DNA from: Duganella callida
Lineage (GTDB): Bacteria; Pseudomonadota; Gammaproteobacteria; Burkholderiales; Burkholderiaceae_D
DNA: 64,000 nucleotides
NCBI RefSeq assembly: GCF_004614165.1
Contig: NZ_SPVG01000072.1
Location: forward strand, 62,001-126,000
Direction of reading: 5' to 3'
The position numbers and the translations under genes are program-made. Below the pieces are notes generated by a model. That model made no database searches, had not been told where the DNA came from, and saw only the letters and a program-made list of their open reading frames with translations. This document shows, piece after piece, positions 9,192-16,703 of this stretch; the first letter of the stretch is position 1; each line of letters begins with the position of its first letter.

Positions 9192-9311
9192 GGCGATTCC
9201 GGGATGAGATGTCAATTTTGGGCGCAATTTTACAGCCTGTGGCTGCAACCAAGTAGGCATTATAGGGCCATCTGGTTGTAATTTCCTGCAAGCTCCGTTA
9301 GGCTGGCTTGC

Positions 9312-9509
9312 ATGAGTACCTGTTCCCGCTGCGGCGCGCAGTTTTCGTGCGCGATGAAAGATGCCGATCCGGCGGCGCCGGCGCAGCCGTGCTGGTGCAC
9401 CCTGCTGCCGGCCGCCGTGGCCGTGCCCGCCGGCGCGGACGCCAGCTGCTGGTGCCCGGACTGCCTGAGACAGCATATCGCCCAGACCAGCCGCCCCGCG
9501 CACGATTGA
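9312..9509 (+). CDS. Cysteine-rich CWC family protein
   Basis: 65-aa protein with the pattern CxxC (STCSRCGA), a single Cys, CWC (PCWC, again SCWCPDC) and a final CxxC, that is, the Cys_rich_CWC family. A zinc-binding ribbon is inferred from the paired cysteines; no function is established for the family. It is divergent from argB, with about 120 bases between the starts, and no ribosome site stronger than AGG is visible. Confidence 0.75.
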   Translation: MSTCSRCGAQFSCAMKDADPAAPAQPCWCTLLPAAVAVPAGADASCWCPDCLRQHIAQTSRPAHD

Positions 9510-9573
9510 GCCAGCTCAAACCCTGCTGAACCCAGGGCCGGACAATCGGCTGATATCCCGCCGGGAGTCGGAA

Positions 9574-9894
9574 ATGAACCAGACCTCGCTTGACAAGCAA
9601 AGTGGCGATGCTGAAGATGATCATCTGGCACGCATCGTGCGCCTGGAGACCAATATGGAGAATGTCGCCAGCATCCTTCTTCAGCTGCAGCGCAGGGAGG
9701 AAGAGCATTTTCACTACACCCTGGCCGAGCTGACGCGCCTGCGCGACAGGATCGACAGTTCACGCGACCGCATGGATCATCTGCACCAGATTGCGATGGA
9801 TAAAATCGATCGCAATACCTACTGGATCATCGGCCTGATGTTCGCCCACATCACGGCCACCGTCGGCATTCTGGTGCGCCTGATGATCAGCTGA
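9574..9894 (+). CDS. Small coiled-coil protein with C-terminal membrane anchor
   Basis: 106-aa protein of unrecognised family. Residues about 18-80 are heavily charged and heptad-rich (LARIVRLETNMENVASILLQLQR, then ELTRLRDRIDSSRDRMDHLHQI), consistent with a long coiled coil. Residues about 83-104 (YWIIGLMFAHITATVGILVRLM) form one hydrophobic helix. The topology is that of a tail-anchored inner-membrane protein with a cytoplasmic coiled coil. CGGGAG lies before the ATG. Its last eight bases overlap the end of the convergent esterase gene. No function is claimed. Confidence 0.65.
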   Translation: MNQTSLDKQSGDAEDDHLARIVRLETNMENVASILLQLQRREEEHFHYTLAELTRLRDRIDSSRDRMDHLHQIAMDKIDRNTYWIIGLMFAHITATVGILVRLMIS

Positions 9895-11041
9895 CCGTGC
9901 GGAAAAAGCGCAGCATTTCGCGGCTCGCGTCCGGCCCTTTGGCATCGGTGTAGGTGCCCAGCGCGCTGCCGCCCGACCAGGCGTGGCCGGCGCCGTGCAC
10001 CACCCAGTGCTCACCCACCGGCGAACCGTCCGGCCTGGTGTGCGTGGTCTGCGTGTAGCTGTAGCCGTTCGGCACCTCGCCCGACTGCACGCGCGGGCGG
10101 CGCAGGTTGCGGTGATGGTGCAGGCGCTGCTTCATCACCTGCTCGCCGTTGACCGGATGGACAGTGGTGTCGCTGTCGCCGTGAAAAACAATAATCGGCT
10201 GCGCATCGTTGCCGGCTTTGGCCGCCGATTTCACGCCGCGCTTCATCGCCGTCAGCGCCGACGGCAAATCCTGGGCCGACGCGAACGGCAAGCCCGAATG
10301 CACGCCGACCGCCGCGAACAATTCCGGATACAGCGTGCCGACAATCACCGCCATCGCGCCGCCGGCCGACAGGCCCGCCACGTACACCTGGCGCTCATTG
10401 ACCGGATATTCCTCGATGATCTGCTGGGCGATGCCGGCAATGATCGATGGCTCGCCCTGGCCGCGCTGCTGGTCGATCGCGTTGAACCAGTTCCAGCACT
10501 TGGAGTGGTTGGCCTGCGCGTTCTGCTCGGGATAGACCACCAGGCATTCCATTTCTTCCGCCAGTTGATTCATCTGCGTGCCGGCGGCAAAATCGTCTGG
10601 ATTCTGGGTGCATCCGTGCAGCATCACCAGCAGCGGCATGGCTTGCCCGTGATAACTGGCCGGCACGTACAGCTTGTAGTGGCGTGTGCCCGCGTGATTG
10701 CTGTAGCTGCCGCGAATGAACTGCGCGCCTTCCGGTAGCGGCGGTGTCGGTGACGGTTGGCGCAAGGTTCCGAGGTCGATGGCGCGATCGAGATTGGCCT
10801 GCAAATCGATGCGGATTCCCATGCGTTCGAGGATGTCTTGCGCGAACTCGGCAGGATGGCTGGCCGGATTCGGCGCCTCCCCCCTGGCGCTGTGCGGCGT
10901 CTGCTGCGTGGTGGCGGCGGGGGGCGGGTTGATGTCGCGCATCGCCTGCGCAGCGCGGCCGGACGAACGCTGGAGTGGGCTGCCTTTACTCAGCAACTGC
11001 TGGGCGGCTTCCCGCATTTGGGTCAGAAAATTCAATTTCAT
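9887..11041 (-). CDS. PHB-depolymerase-family esterase (LpqC-like)
   Basis: 384-aa alpha/beta hydrolase of the Esterase_PHB family. After a Pro/Gln-rich N-terminal stretch (to about 100), the core has MLHGCTQNPDDF (oxyanion), the lipase box GLSAGGA, the acid FHGDSDTTVH and the His VHGAGHAWSGG. It has no signal peptide, which suggests an intracellular or unconventionally exported enzyme acting on PHB or short esters. The start is the ATG at 11041, eight bases after the stop of the ribbon-helix-helix gene, so the two form an operon. PHB as substrate is inferred from the family. Confidence 0.85.
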   Translation of the reverse strand: MKLNFLTQMREAAQQLLSKGSPLQRSSGRAAQAMRDINPPPAATTQQTPHSARGEAPNPASHPAEFAQDILERMGIRIDLQANLDRAIDLGTLRQPSPTPPLPEGAQFIRGSYSNHAGTRHYKLYVPASYHGQAMPLLVMLHGCTQNPDDFAAGTQMNQLAEEMECLVVYPEQNAQANHSKCWNWFNAIDQQRGQGEPSIIAGIAQQIIEEYPVNERQVYVAGLSAGGAMAVIVGTLYPELFAAVGVHSGLPFASAQDLPSALTAMKRGVKSAAKAGNDAQPIIVFHGDSDTTVHPVNGEQVMKQRLHHHRNLRRPRVQSGEVPNGYSYTQTTHTRPDGSPVGEHWVVHGAGHAWSGGSALGTYTDAKGPDASREMLRFFRTVS

Positions 11042-11049
11042 GGCTATCC

Positions 11050-11463
11050 TTAGTGGATGCGTTGAGCCAGAGCGGTCTTGAGAACAGCGCTGGCATGTAG
11101 CGAACCGAGCACAAAGATCGATTCGATGGTGGCCAGTGCCAGCTCGACGGAAACGTCGCTGGCGATGCTGGCCAGGCCCAGTACCTGAATCTGCAGGCGT
11201 TCGCCCGCCGCCCGGATGGCTTCCAAATCGGCGCGCGAATAATGCTGCATGCCCAGTACCAGGCTTTTGCGCGCCACGGTCTGTTTCACCACGTCGGCGT
11301 GCTGGTTCAGCTGATTGCGGATCGCTGTGCGGATCAAATCGGTACGGTTGGAGTAAAAACCTTCCTGCACCAGCAAGTCGATTTGCCCCAGGTCGATCGG
11401 ACCCAGATTGATCGTGATCTTTTCCGATTCCGCGGTTTTCAGCTTTATTTCTTGCTTGGCCAT
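11050..11463 (-). CDS. Ribbon-helix-helix (CopG-type) transcriptional regulator
   Basis: 137-aa regulator. The N-terminal part has the ribbon strand KITINLGPIDLGQIDLLVQEG and then YSNRTDLIRTAIRNQL, a classic RHH DNA-binding unit (about residues 14-55). The C-terminal 80 residues are hydrophobic and helical (LGLASIASDVSVELALATIESIFVLG) and may bind a ligand or another protein. It is cotranscribed with the PHB-type esterase. An inverted repeat at 11480-11497, just upstream of its start, is a good candidate for autoregulation. Confidence 0.8.
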   Translation of the reverse strand: MAKQEIKLKTAESEKITINLGPIDLGQIDLLVQEGFYSNRTDLIRTAIRNQLNQHADVVKQTVARKSLVLGMQHYSRADLEAIRAAGERLQIQVLGLASIASDVSVELALATIESIFVLGSLHASAVLKTALAQRIH

Positions 11464-11479
11464 ATGTCTCCATCTATTT

Positions 11480-11497
11480 ACCATCTATATGGATGGT
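11480..11497. promoter_or_regulatory. Candidate RHH operator (ACCATC-N6-GATGGT)
   Basis: Perfect inverted repeat with six-base arms ACCATC and GATGGT around TATATG, centred 26 bases upstream of the RHH start codon. A further direct copy of CCATCTAT lies just inside (11470-11477). Position and symmetry fit autorepression by a dimeric RHH protein; binding is inferred. Confidence 0.5.
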
Positions 11498-11549
11498 AGT
11501 TTAGGCGCCTCTGCCGCCAGGTCAAGGAGATTCGCGGCATAATGGGGGC

Positions 11550-11765
11550 ATGAGTGAAGCAACCAACATAATCTCCTCGCCGGTGCCGTCGCCGTGCGTC
11601 AGCCTGTGCAAAATGGATACAGAACGGCGCTACTGCATGGGCTGCCTGCGCACCATCCCCGAGATCGTCGCCTGGAGCAAGGCCGATGACGACTACAAGC
11701 GCGCGGTCTGGGCCGAGCTGGCCCAGCGCCGTGCCAGCGTGCGTTTCGACGACGAAGAACCATGA
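11550..11765 (+). CDS. DUF1289 (Fe-S-like Cys motif) protein
   Basis: 71-aa protein of the DUF1289 family. PSPCVSLCKMDTERRYCMGC shows the family pattern CxxxC...CxxC, followed by RTIPEIVAWS. Four cysteines suggest metal or Fe-S binding; function is unknown. Its stop overlaps the start of the MBL-fold hydrolase (ATGA), so the two are translationally coupled. It is divergent from the RHH-esterase operon. Confidence 0.88.
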   Translation: MSEATNIISSPVPSPCVSLCKMDTERRYCMGCLRTIPEIVAWSKADDDYKRAVWAELAQRRASVRFDDEEP

Positions 11766-12670
11766 GCCTGCTGCCGGCATCGATACAGGTGTTTGAGCGC
11801 GGTTGGCTGTCGTCCAACAACATCATGCTGCTGGGCCGGCACGACACGGCCATCATCGATACCGGCTACGTCAGCCATGCCGCGCAGACACTGGAGCTGG
11901 TGCGCCACGCCCTGCACGGGCGGCACCTGGACCAGATCATCAACACCCATCTGCATTCCGACCATTGCGGCGGCAACGCCATCCTGCAAGCGCACTACGG
12001 CTGCCAGACCTCGATTCCCGCAGCGGAAGCGGACAAGGTGCGGCACTGGGACGTGGAAGCGCTGAGCTTCAAGGCCACCGGCCAGCGCTGCGACCGCTTT
12101 ACCTTCGACGCCACCATCGCGCCGGGCGACGTGCTGCAACTGGCCGACATGGAATGGCAGGCGCTGGGTGCGCCCGGCCACGACCCGCATTCGCTGATCT
12201 TCTACTGCCCGCAGGAACGGGTGCTGATCTCCGCCGACGCCCTGTGGGAAAACGGCTTTGGCGTCATCTTCCCTGAACTGGACGGAAAATCGGGCTTCGC
12301 CGAAGAACGCGCCACGCTGGACCTGATGGCCGGCCTGGACGTGCGGACCGTGATTCCGGGGCACGGCCGCCCCTTCAGCGACATCGGCGCGGCCCTGGCG
12401 CGCGCGCGCTCGCGGCTGGACTACCTGCAGGCGGATCCGCTCCGCAACGCCGAGAACGCGCTGAAAGTGCTGCTGAAGTTCCTGCTGCTGGAACGCCAGC
12501 GCATCCCGCTGGCCGACGTGCCGACGCTGCTGACGTCGATGCCGGTGTTCGCCGCCGCCAACGACAACTACCTGCAGCAGACGCCCGAGGCATTGGCCGA
12601 CTGGGCCGTCGCCCAATTGGTACGCGCGCTGGCCGCCCGTATCGAAGGTGAGTACCTACTTAACGCATAA
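11762..12670 (+). CDS. MBL-fold metallo-hydrolase
   Basis: 302-aa metallo-beta-lactamase-fold enzyme. The metal-binding motif is THLHSDHCGG (HxHxDH, about residues 61-70), the third ligand region is GAPGHDPHS, the Asp ligand ISADALW, and the last His VIPGHGRPF. A C-terminal helical tail (about 220-302) resembles that of hydroxyacylglutathione-hydrolase and quorum-quenching-like members. The exact substrate cannot be told. It is coupled to the DUF1289 gene. The stop is followed at once by a 19-base repeat that recurs at 57902. Confidence 0.85.
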   Translation: MSLLPASIQVFERGWLSSNNIMLLGRHDTAIIDTGYVSHAAQTLELVRHALHGRHLDQIINTHLHSDHCGGNAILQAHYGCQTSIPAAEADKVRHWDVEALSFKATGQRCDRFTFDATIAPGDVLQLADMEWQALGAPGHDPHSLIFYCPQERVLISADALWENGFGVIFPELDGKSGFAEERATLDLMAGLDVRTVIPGHGRPFSDIGAALARARSRLDYLQADPLRNAENALKVLLKFLLLERQRIPLADVPTLLTSMPVFAAANDNYLQQTPEALADWAVAQLVRALAARIEGEYLLNA

Positions 12671-12689
12671 ATGTCGGCTCTGACCCCGA
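12671..12689 (-). repeat. Short dispersed repeat, copy 1
   Basis: ATGTCGGCTCTGACCCCGA directly follows the MBL-gene stop codon. Its exact reverse complement is present at 57902-57920, directly after another stop codon. The core CGGGGTCAG also occurs in the arms of the palindrome at 41796-41884. The pattern is that of a short extragenic repeat family; no transposase is nearby. Confidence 0.6.
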
Positions 12690-12738
12690 ATTTAGAGGGT
12701 TAGCCCTAAGCTTAGGCACGGTCGTACTATTTTGGTTC

Positions 12739-12756
12739 TATAATCGTTCGCACGAT
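12739..12756 (+). promoter_or_regulatory. Candidate -10 box with overlapping operator for nitronate monooxygenase gene
   Basis: TATAAT at 12739-12744 lies 34 bases upstream of the start codon. The inverted repeat ATCGT-TCGC-ACGAT (12743-12756) overlaps its end and the expected transcription start, which suits repression by a TetR- or MarR-type dimer. No convincing -35 box is seen. The regulator is not in the immediate neighbourhood. Confidence 0.45.
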
Positions 12757-12778
12757 AACTTCCATCCGCGAGTCCGCC

Positions 12779-13732
12779 ATGTCCCTGCCTGCCGTGCTGC
12801 AAAATCTTACCCTTCCCGTCATCGCGTCGCCGATGTTCATTGCCAGCGGCCCGGCGCTGGTGGCGGCGCAGTGCAAGGCCGGTATTGTCGGTTCGTTCCC
12901 GGCGCTGAATGCGCGTCCGGCGGAGCTGCTCGACGCATGGCTGACCGATCTGCAGAAGCAGCTGGCCGAGTTTCAGGCCGCGCATCCGGACCGGCGCGTC
13001 GGCCCGATCGCCGTCAACCAGATCGTGCATCAGTCGAACGACCGGCTGGCGCATGATGTCGAGGTGTGCGTGAAACACCAGGTTCCGATCATCATTTCCT
13101 CGCTGCGCGCGCCGCCGAAGGAGATGCTGGATGCCATCCACAGCTACGGCGGCATCGTGCTGCATGACGTGATTTCCATCCGCCACGCCGAGAAGGCGCT
13201 GGAGGCCGGTGTCGATGGCCTGATCCTGGTGGCCAGCGGCGCCGGCGGCCATGCCGGCACGCTGTCGCCGTTTGCACTGGTGGGCGAGGTGCGCAAGTTC
13301 TTCCACGGGCCGATTGCCTTGTCCGGCTCGATCGCCACCGGCGACGCCATCCTGGCGGCCCAGGCCATGGGCGCCGATTTTGCGTACATCGGCTCGCGCT
13401 GGCTGGCCACCAAGGAGTCGAATGTCAGCGACGGCTATCGCGAGGCGATCATCGAATCGACGGCGGCTGATATCGTCTATTCGAATCTGTTCACCGGCGT
13501 TCACGGCAATTACCTGAAAAAGTCCATTGTCGCCGCCGGCCTGGACCCGGACGCGCTGCCGACCGCCGACAAGACCGCCATGAATTTCGGTTCCAGCAGC
13601 GCCAAGGCCTGGCGCGATATCTGGGGCGCCGGCCAGGGCGTGGGCTTGATGGATGACATTCCTTCCGCCGGCGAGATGGTGGCGCGCCTCAAACGCGAAT
13701 ACGACGCCGCGCGCGCGCGCCTCGCGCTGTAG
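12779..13732 (+). CDS. Nitronate monooxygenase (2-nitropropane dioxygenase family)
   Basis: 317-aa FMN-dependent TIM-barrel enzyme that oxidises alkyl nitronates such as propionate-3-nitronate. PVIASPMFIASGPALV is the N-terminal flavin-binding segment, LILVASGAGGHAGTLS contains the catalytic-His region of class I enzymes, and ALSGSIATGDAILAAQAMGADFAYIGSRW is the phosphate-binding end. Length is normal. It is a stand-alone gene preceded by a possible -10 box and operator, followed by a weak hairpin terminator. Role: detoxification of nitronates in the cytoplasm. Confidence 0.9.
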   Translation: MSLPAVLQNLTLPVIASPMFIASGPALVAAQCKAGIVGSFPALNARPAELLDAWLTDLQKQLAEFQAAHPDRRVGPIAVNQIVHQSNDRLAHDVEVCVKHQVPIIISSLRAPPKEMLDAIHSYGGIVLHDVISIRHAEKALEAGVDGLILVASGAGGHAGTLSPFALVGEVRKFFHGPIALSGSIATGDAILAAQAMGADFAYIGSRWLATKESNVSDGYREAIIESTAADIVYSNLFTGVHGNYLKKSIVAAGLDPDALPTADKTAMNFGSSSAKAWRDIWGAGQGVGLMDDIPSAGEMVARLKREYDAARARLAL

Positions 13733-13740
13733 GAATTTAT

Positions 13741-13758
13741 GCAACCCCGGTTGCTTTT
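13741..13758 (+). terminator. Weak intrinsic terminator after nitronate monooxygenase gene
   Basis: GCAAC-CCCG-GTTGC forms a short stem-loop followed by TTTT, nine bases after the stop codon. The stem is only five to six pairs, so termination is probably partial. Confidence 0.5.
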
Positions 13759-13794
13759 CAGGTAAGATGGACCTGAACACAACCGGGAGCTGCA

Positions 13795-14817
13795 ATGAAC
13801 CTGCACCAGACCTTGTTAGCCGCGGCGCTTGCATTGGCGCTGGCCTGCCCGGTGTGTCGCGCGCAGGATGCGATCAACGCCACGGCGCGCACCTTGATCG
13901 ATGAAGGCAACGTGCTGCTGACCAAGGGCCAGGGCAACGACGCGCTGGTAAAATTCATTGCCGCCGCCAAGGCCGATCCGGAGTCGTCGTTGCCGCCGGC
14001 CAGCATCGCCCACATTCTGTTCACCGCGTCGAAACTGGCCCAGGGCGACCAGGCCGACCAGCTGCGTCAGAAGGCCGAAGCCGCGGCCCGCTATTCACTG
14101 AGCAAACACCCCGGCAACCCGATCGCGCTGGAAGTGTTACGCATGCTCAGCGAGGAACAGCCTTTGCAGCTGCATCAGCCTACCCCCGAGGCGGCCAAGG
14201 CCCTGCATGAGGGTGAGGTGCTGTTCAGCCAGCAGAAGCTGGACGAGGCGCGCGCGCAGTACGAACGCGCGGCGACGCTCGATCCGCTGTATTCCGCCGC
14301 CTGGATCTATGCCGGCGACTGTCTGTTTGCACAGAAAAAATACGCCGAGGCCGAGCAGCGCTTCCGCAAGGGCGTGGAAGTGGAGCCGCTGAATGCCCAG
14401 GGCTGGCGCTTTCTGGCCGACGCGCTGGCGCTGCAGGGCAAGCCGGGCCCGGCCGAAGGGGCGCTGATGAACGGCATCGCCGCCCAGCCGAGCCAGATGC
14501 CGAACTGGCTCAAGCTGAACCAGTTGCGCAGCACCAGCGGTTTCCCGCTGACGCCGGCGCATCTGGCGCGCAAAACGACCGAGCCCGCGTTTGCCGCCGA
14601 ACTGGCGGCCTGGCGCAAGGCGCTGCAGGCCGACGCGCCGGCGGACGAAGACGGTCAACTGAAGGCCATGCGCGCCCTGGCCAAGGCCGATCAGCTGGAA
14701 GCGGCGTTGCTGCTGCTGCTGTATCGGGAATCCTGGCGCGCCGAGCTGGAGGCGTGGAAGCAGGCTCATCCGGAAGGCGTGCGCAAGTTCATCGACGCCT
14801 ACCAGTTGCGACCCTGA
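13795..14817 (+). CDS. Periplasmic tetratricopeptide-repeat protein
   Basis: 340-aa protein with a signal peptide (to about residue 23, CPVCRA-Q) and TPR units. The clearest are at about residues 140-210 (ALHEGEVLFSQQKLDEARAQYERAATLDP and YAGDCLFAQKKYAEAEQRFRKGVEVEP). The N-terminal part is a degenerate repeat region. TPRs are protein-binding scaffolds; the partner is unknown. GGGAGC lies before the ATG. The stop is directly adjacent to that of the convergent hpt gene. Confidence 0.8.
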   Translation: MNLHQTLLAAALALALACPVCRAQDAINATARTLIDEGNVLLTKGQGNDALVKFIAAAKADPESSLPPASIAHILFTASKLAQGDQADQLRQKAEAAARYSLSKHPGNPIALEVLRMLSEEQPLQLHQPTPEAAKALHEGEVLFSQQKLDEARAQYERAATLDPLYSAAWIYAGDCLFAQKKYAEAEQRFRKGVEVEPLNAQGWRFLADALALQGKPGPAEGALMNGIAAQPSQMPNWLKLNQLRSTSGFPLTPAHLARKTTEPAFAAELAAWRKALQADAPADEDGQLKAMRALAKADQLEAALLLLLYRESWRAELEAWKQAHPEGVRKFIDAYQLRP

Positions 14818-15387
14818 TCAGTTGCCGGTCTTGATCGCCCACAGGCCGGGCAGGTTGCGCCAGTAGCCGTAAGCATCCATGCCGAATCCGACCACGAAGC
14901 GGTTGGGAATGGTGATGCCGACGATGTCGGCCTTGACTGGCTTGGCCTTGCCGATCACCTTGTCCGCGAACACGGCCAGGATCACTTCCCTGGCGCCCAT
15001 GTCCAGCAGACGCTGTTTGACGTGCGCCAGGGTTTCGCCTTCGTCGAGGATGTCGTCCAGCACGATCACGGTGCGGCCGCTGACGTTCGAGCGCGGCACC
15101 ACTTTCCACACCACCTCGCCGCCGCGGTCTTCATCGCCGTAGCGGCTGACGTGGATGTAGTCGAATTCGAGCGGGAAGGTCAGCTGCGGCAGCAGGTTGC
15201 CGGTGAAGACCACGGCGCCGCCCATCACGCCCAGCACCAGCGGGAATTCTTCGCTGTCCGGTTGATCAAAGCGGGCGTTCAGCGTCCCGGCCATCTGGGT
15301 GACGGCGTGGTCGACGTCCTGTTTGCTGAACAGTTCTTCGGCGTCGGCCAGCAGGGCGCGCGCGCGGTTGTGGTGGAAGTCTTGCAT
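14818..15387 (-). CDS. hpt: Hypoxanthine-guanine phosphoribosyltransferase
   Basis: 189-aa type I phosphoribosyltransferase for purine salvage (hypoxanthine/guanine plus PRPP to IMP/GMP). The PRPP-binding signature is VIVLDDILDEGETLA (about residues 107-121). LGVMGGAVVFTGNL is the loop I region and FVVGFGMDAYG the C-terminal substrate-site strand. It fits a betaproteobacterial hypoxanthine-guanine type. It stands alone, upstream of nothing on its strand. Confidence 0.88.
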   Translation of the reverse strand: MQDFHHNRARALLADAEELFSKQDVDHAVTQMAGTLNARFDQPDSEEFPLVLGVMGGAVVFTGNLLPQLTFPLEFDYIHVSRYGDEDRGGEVVWKVVPRSNVSGRTVIVLDDILDEGETLAHVKQRLLDMGAREVILAVFADKVIGKAKPVKADIVGITIPNRFVVGFGMDAYGYWRNLPGLWAIKTGN

Positions 15388-15430
15388 GATCTTGCGATTT
15401 TCTGAACGTGAAGGCCGTTATTATCCCTAA

Positions 15431-16699
15431 TTACTGGTAATCGCGCACGTCCGCGATCACCTTGCCGTCGTTCGGCAGGCTGCCCACCGCGACGAACCGC
15501 ACCTCGCCGCGCAGCTTGGTCACCTTGCGTATCGAGTCGACGATGGCGGCGTTGGTGCTGGCATCGGCCGCGGCGGGATCGCCGACTTCGCAGTGCAGCG
15601 TCATGCTCTCCTCGGCCACCTTGCCGGAGACCACCAGCCGCGACTTGACGATTTCCGGATGACGGCGTGCGATGTCATGCACCTGCGACGGATGCACCAG
15701 CATGCCGCGGATCTTGGTGGTCTGGTCGGCGCGGCCCAGCCAGCCCTTGATGCGGACGTTGGTGCGGCCGCAGGGCGATGGCGGCGCATCGGTCAGTATT
15801 GCCGACAGGTCGCCGGTGGCGAAACGGATCAGCGGATAGTCCGGGTTGAACACGGTGACCAGCACCTCGCCCACTTCGCCATCCGGCACCGGGTCGCCGC
15901 TGCCGGGGCGGACGATTTCCAGTATCACGTCTTCGTCCAGCACCATGCCGGGGTCGCGCACGTCGCCGCTGCGGGTTTCGTAAGCGATGCTGCCGACATC
16001 GGCGGTGGCGTACATCTGCAGCACATGCCGCATGCCGTGTTGCGCGAACCAGGCGCGCAGCGATTCCGGCAGGGCTTCCGCCCCCACCATGGCGTGCTTG
16101 ATGCAGCTGATATCGACGCCCATCTCCCGCGCCTTTTCGATGATGATCTTCAGGAAGGATGGTGTGCCGACGTAGGCATCGGGCCTGAGCGCATGGATGG
16201 CCTGGACCTGCATTTCGGTCTGTCCGCTGCCGGCCGGGATCACGGCGCAGCCGATGCGCGCGGCGCCGCCTTCCACCATGAACGCCGCCGGCGTGAAGTG
16301 ATACGAGAAGCAGTTCTGCAGCACGCCGCCGGCGCGGATGCCGGCCGCGTACATGGGGCGGGCGAAGCGCCACCAGTCCTTGCCGCGTCCTTCCGGATCG
16401 AAGATCGGCCCGGGCGACATGTAGATGCGCGACAGCTGCGCCACCGGCGTGGTATTCAGGCCGCCGAACGGCGCCTGCTGCTGCTGCAGCGCGTGCAGTT
16501 CCGATTTGCGCGTCACCGGCAGCGCGGCCAGGGCGGCGCGGCTGGTGATGTCGGAGGCGTTGACGTCCTTCAGAATGCGCGACCATCCGGCCGCCGCCTT
16601 GGCCAGCGCCACCAGTTGCGGCAGGCGTGCCATCAGTTGGCGTTCGCGCTGCTCCGGTGGGCGCAGCTCCAGGCTGTCCAGGGTAGAGGGCATGGTCAT
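15431..16699 (-). CDS. Phenylacetate-CoA-ligase-like AMP-binding enzyme
   Basis: 422-aa adenylate-forming enzyme of the PaaK type, which would activate a carboxylic (often aryl) acid to its CoA thioester. The motifs are PVTRKSELHAL, YMSPGPIFDP (in place of the usual SSGTTG-type P-loop), YATADVGSIAYE (A5 region), YPLIRFATGDLS (A7) and GRADQTTKIRGMLVHPSQV (A8), with a C-terminal ACT-like domain. It is last in the leftward seven-gene operon, four bases after the livF-type gene. The substrate is probably the acid brought in by the ABC importer (inference). The P-loop-like segment is unusual and should be checked for activity. Confidence 0.85.
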   Translation of the reverse strand: MTMPSTLDSLELRPPEQRERQLMARLPQLVALAKAAAGWSRILKDVNASDITSRAALAALPVTRKSELHALQQQQAPFGGLNTTPVAQLSRIYMSPGPIFDPEGRGKDWWRFARPMYAAGIRAGGVLQNCFSYHFTPAAFMVEGGAARIGCAVIPAGSGQTEMQVQAIHALRPDAYVGTPSFLKIIIEKAREMGVDISCIKHAMVGAEALPESLRAWFAQHGMRHVLQMYATADVGSIAYETRSGDVRDPGMVLDEDVILEIVRPGSGDPVPDGEVGEVLVTVFNPDYPLIRFATGDLSAILTDAPPSPCGRTNVRIKGWLGRADQTTKIRGMLVHPSQVHDIARRHPEIVKSRLVVSGKVAEESMTLHCEVGDPAAADASTNAAIVDSIRKVTKLRGEVRFVAVGSLPNDGKVIADVRDYQ

Positions 16700-16703
16700 G
16701 TCC

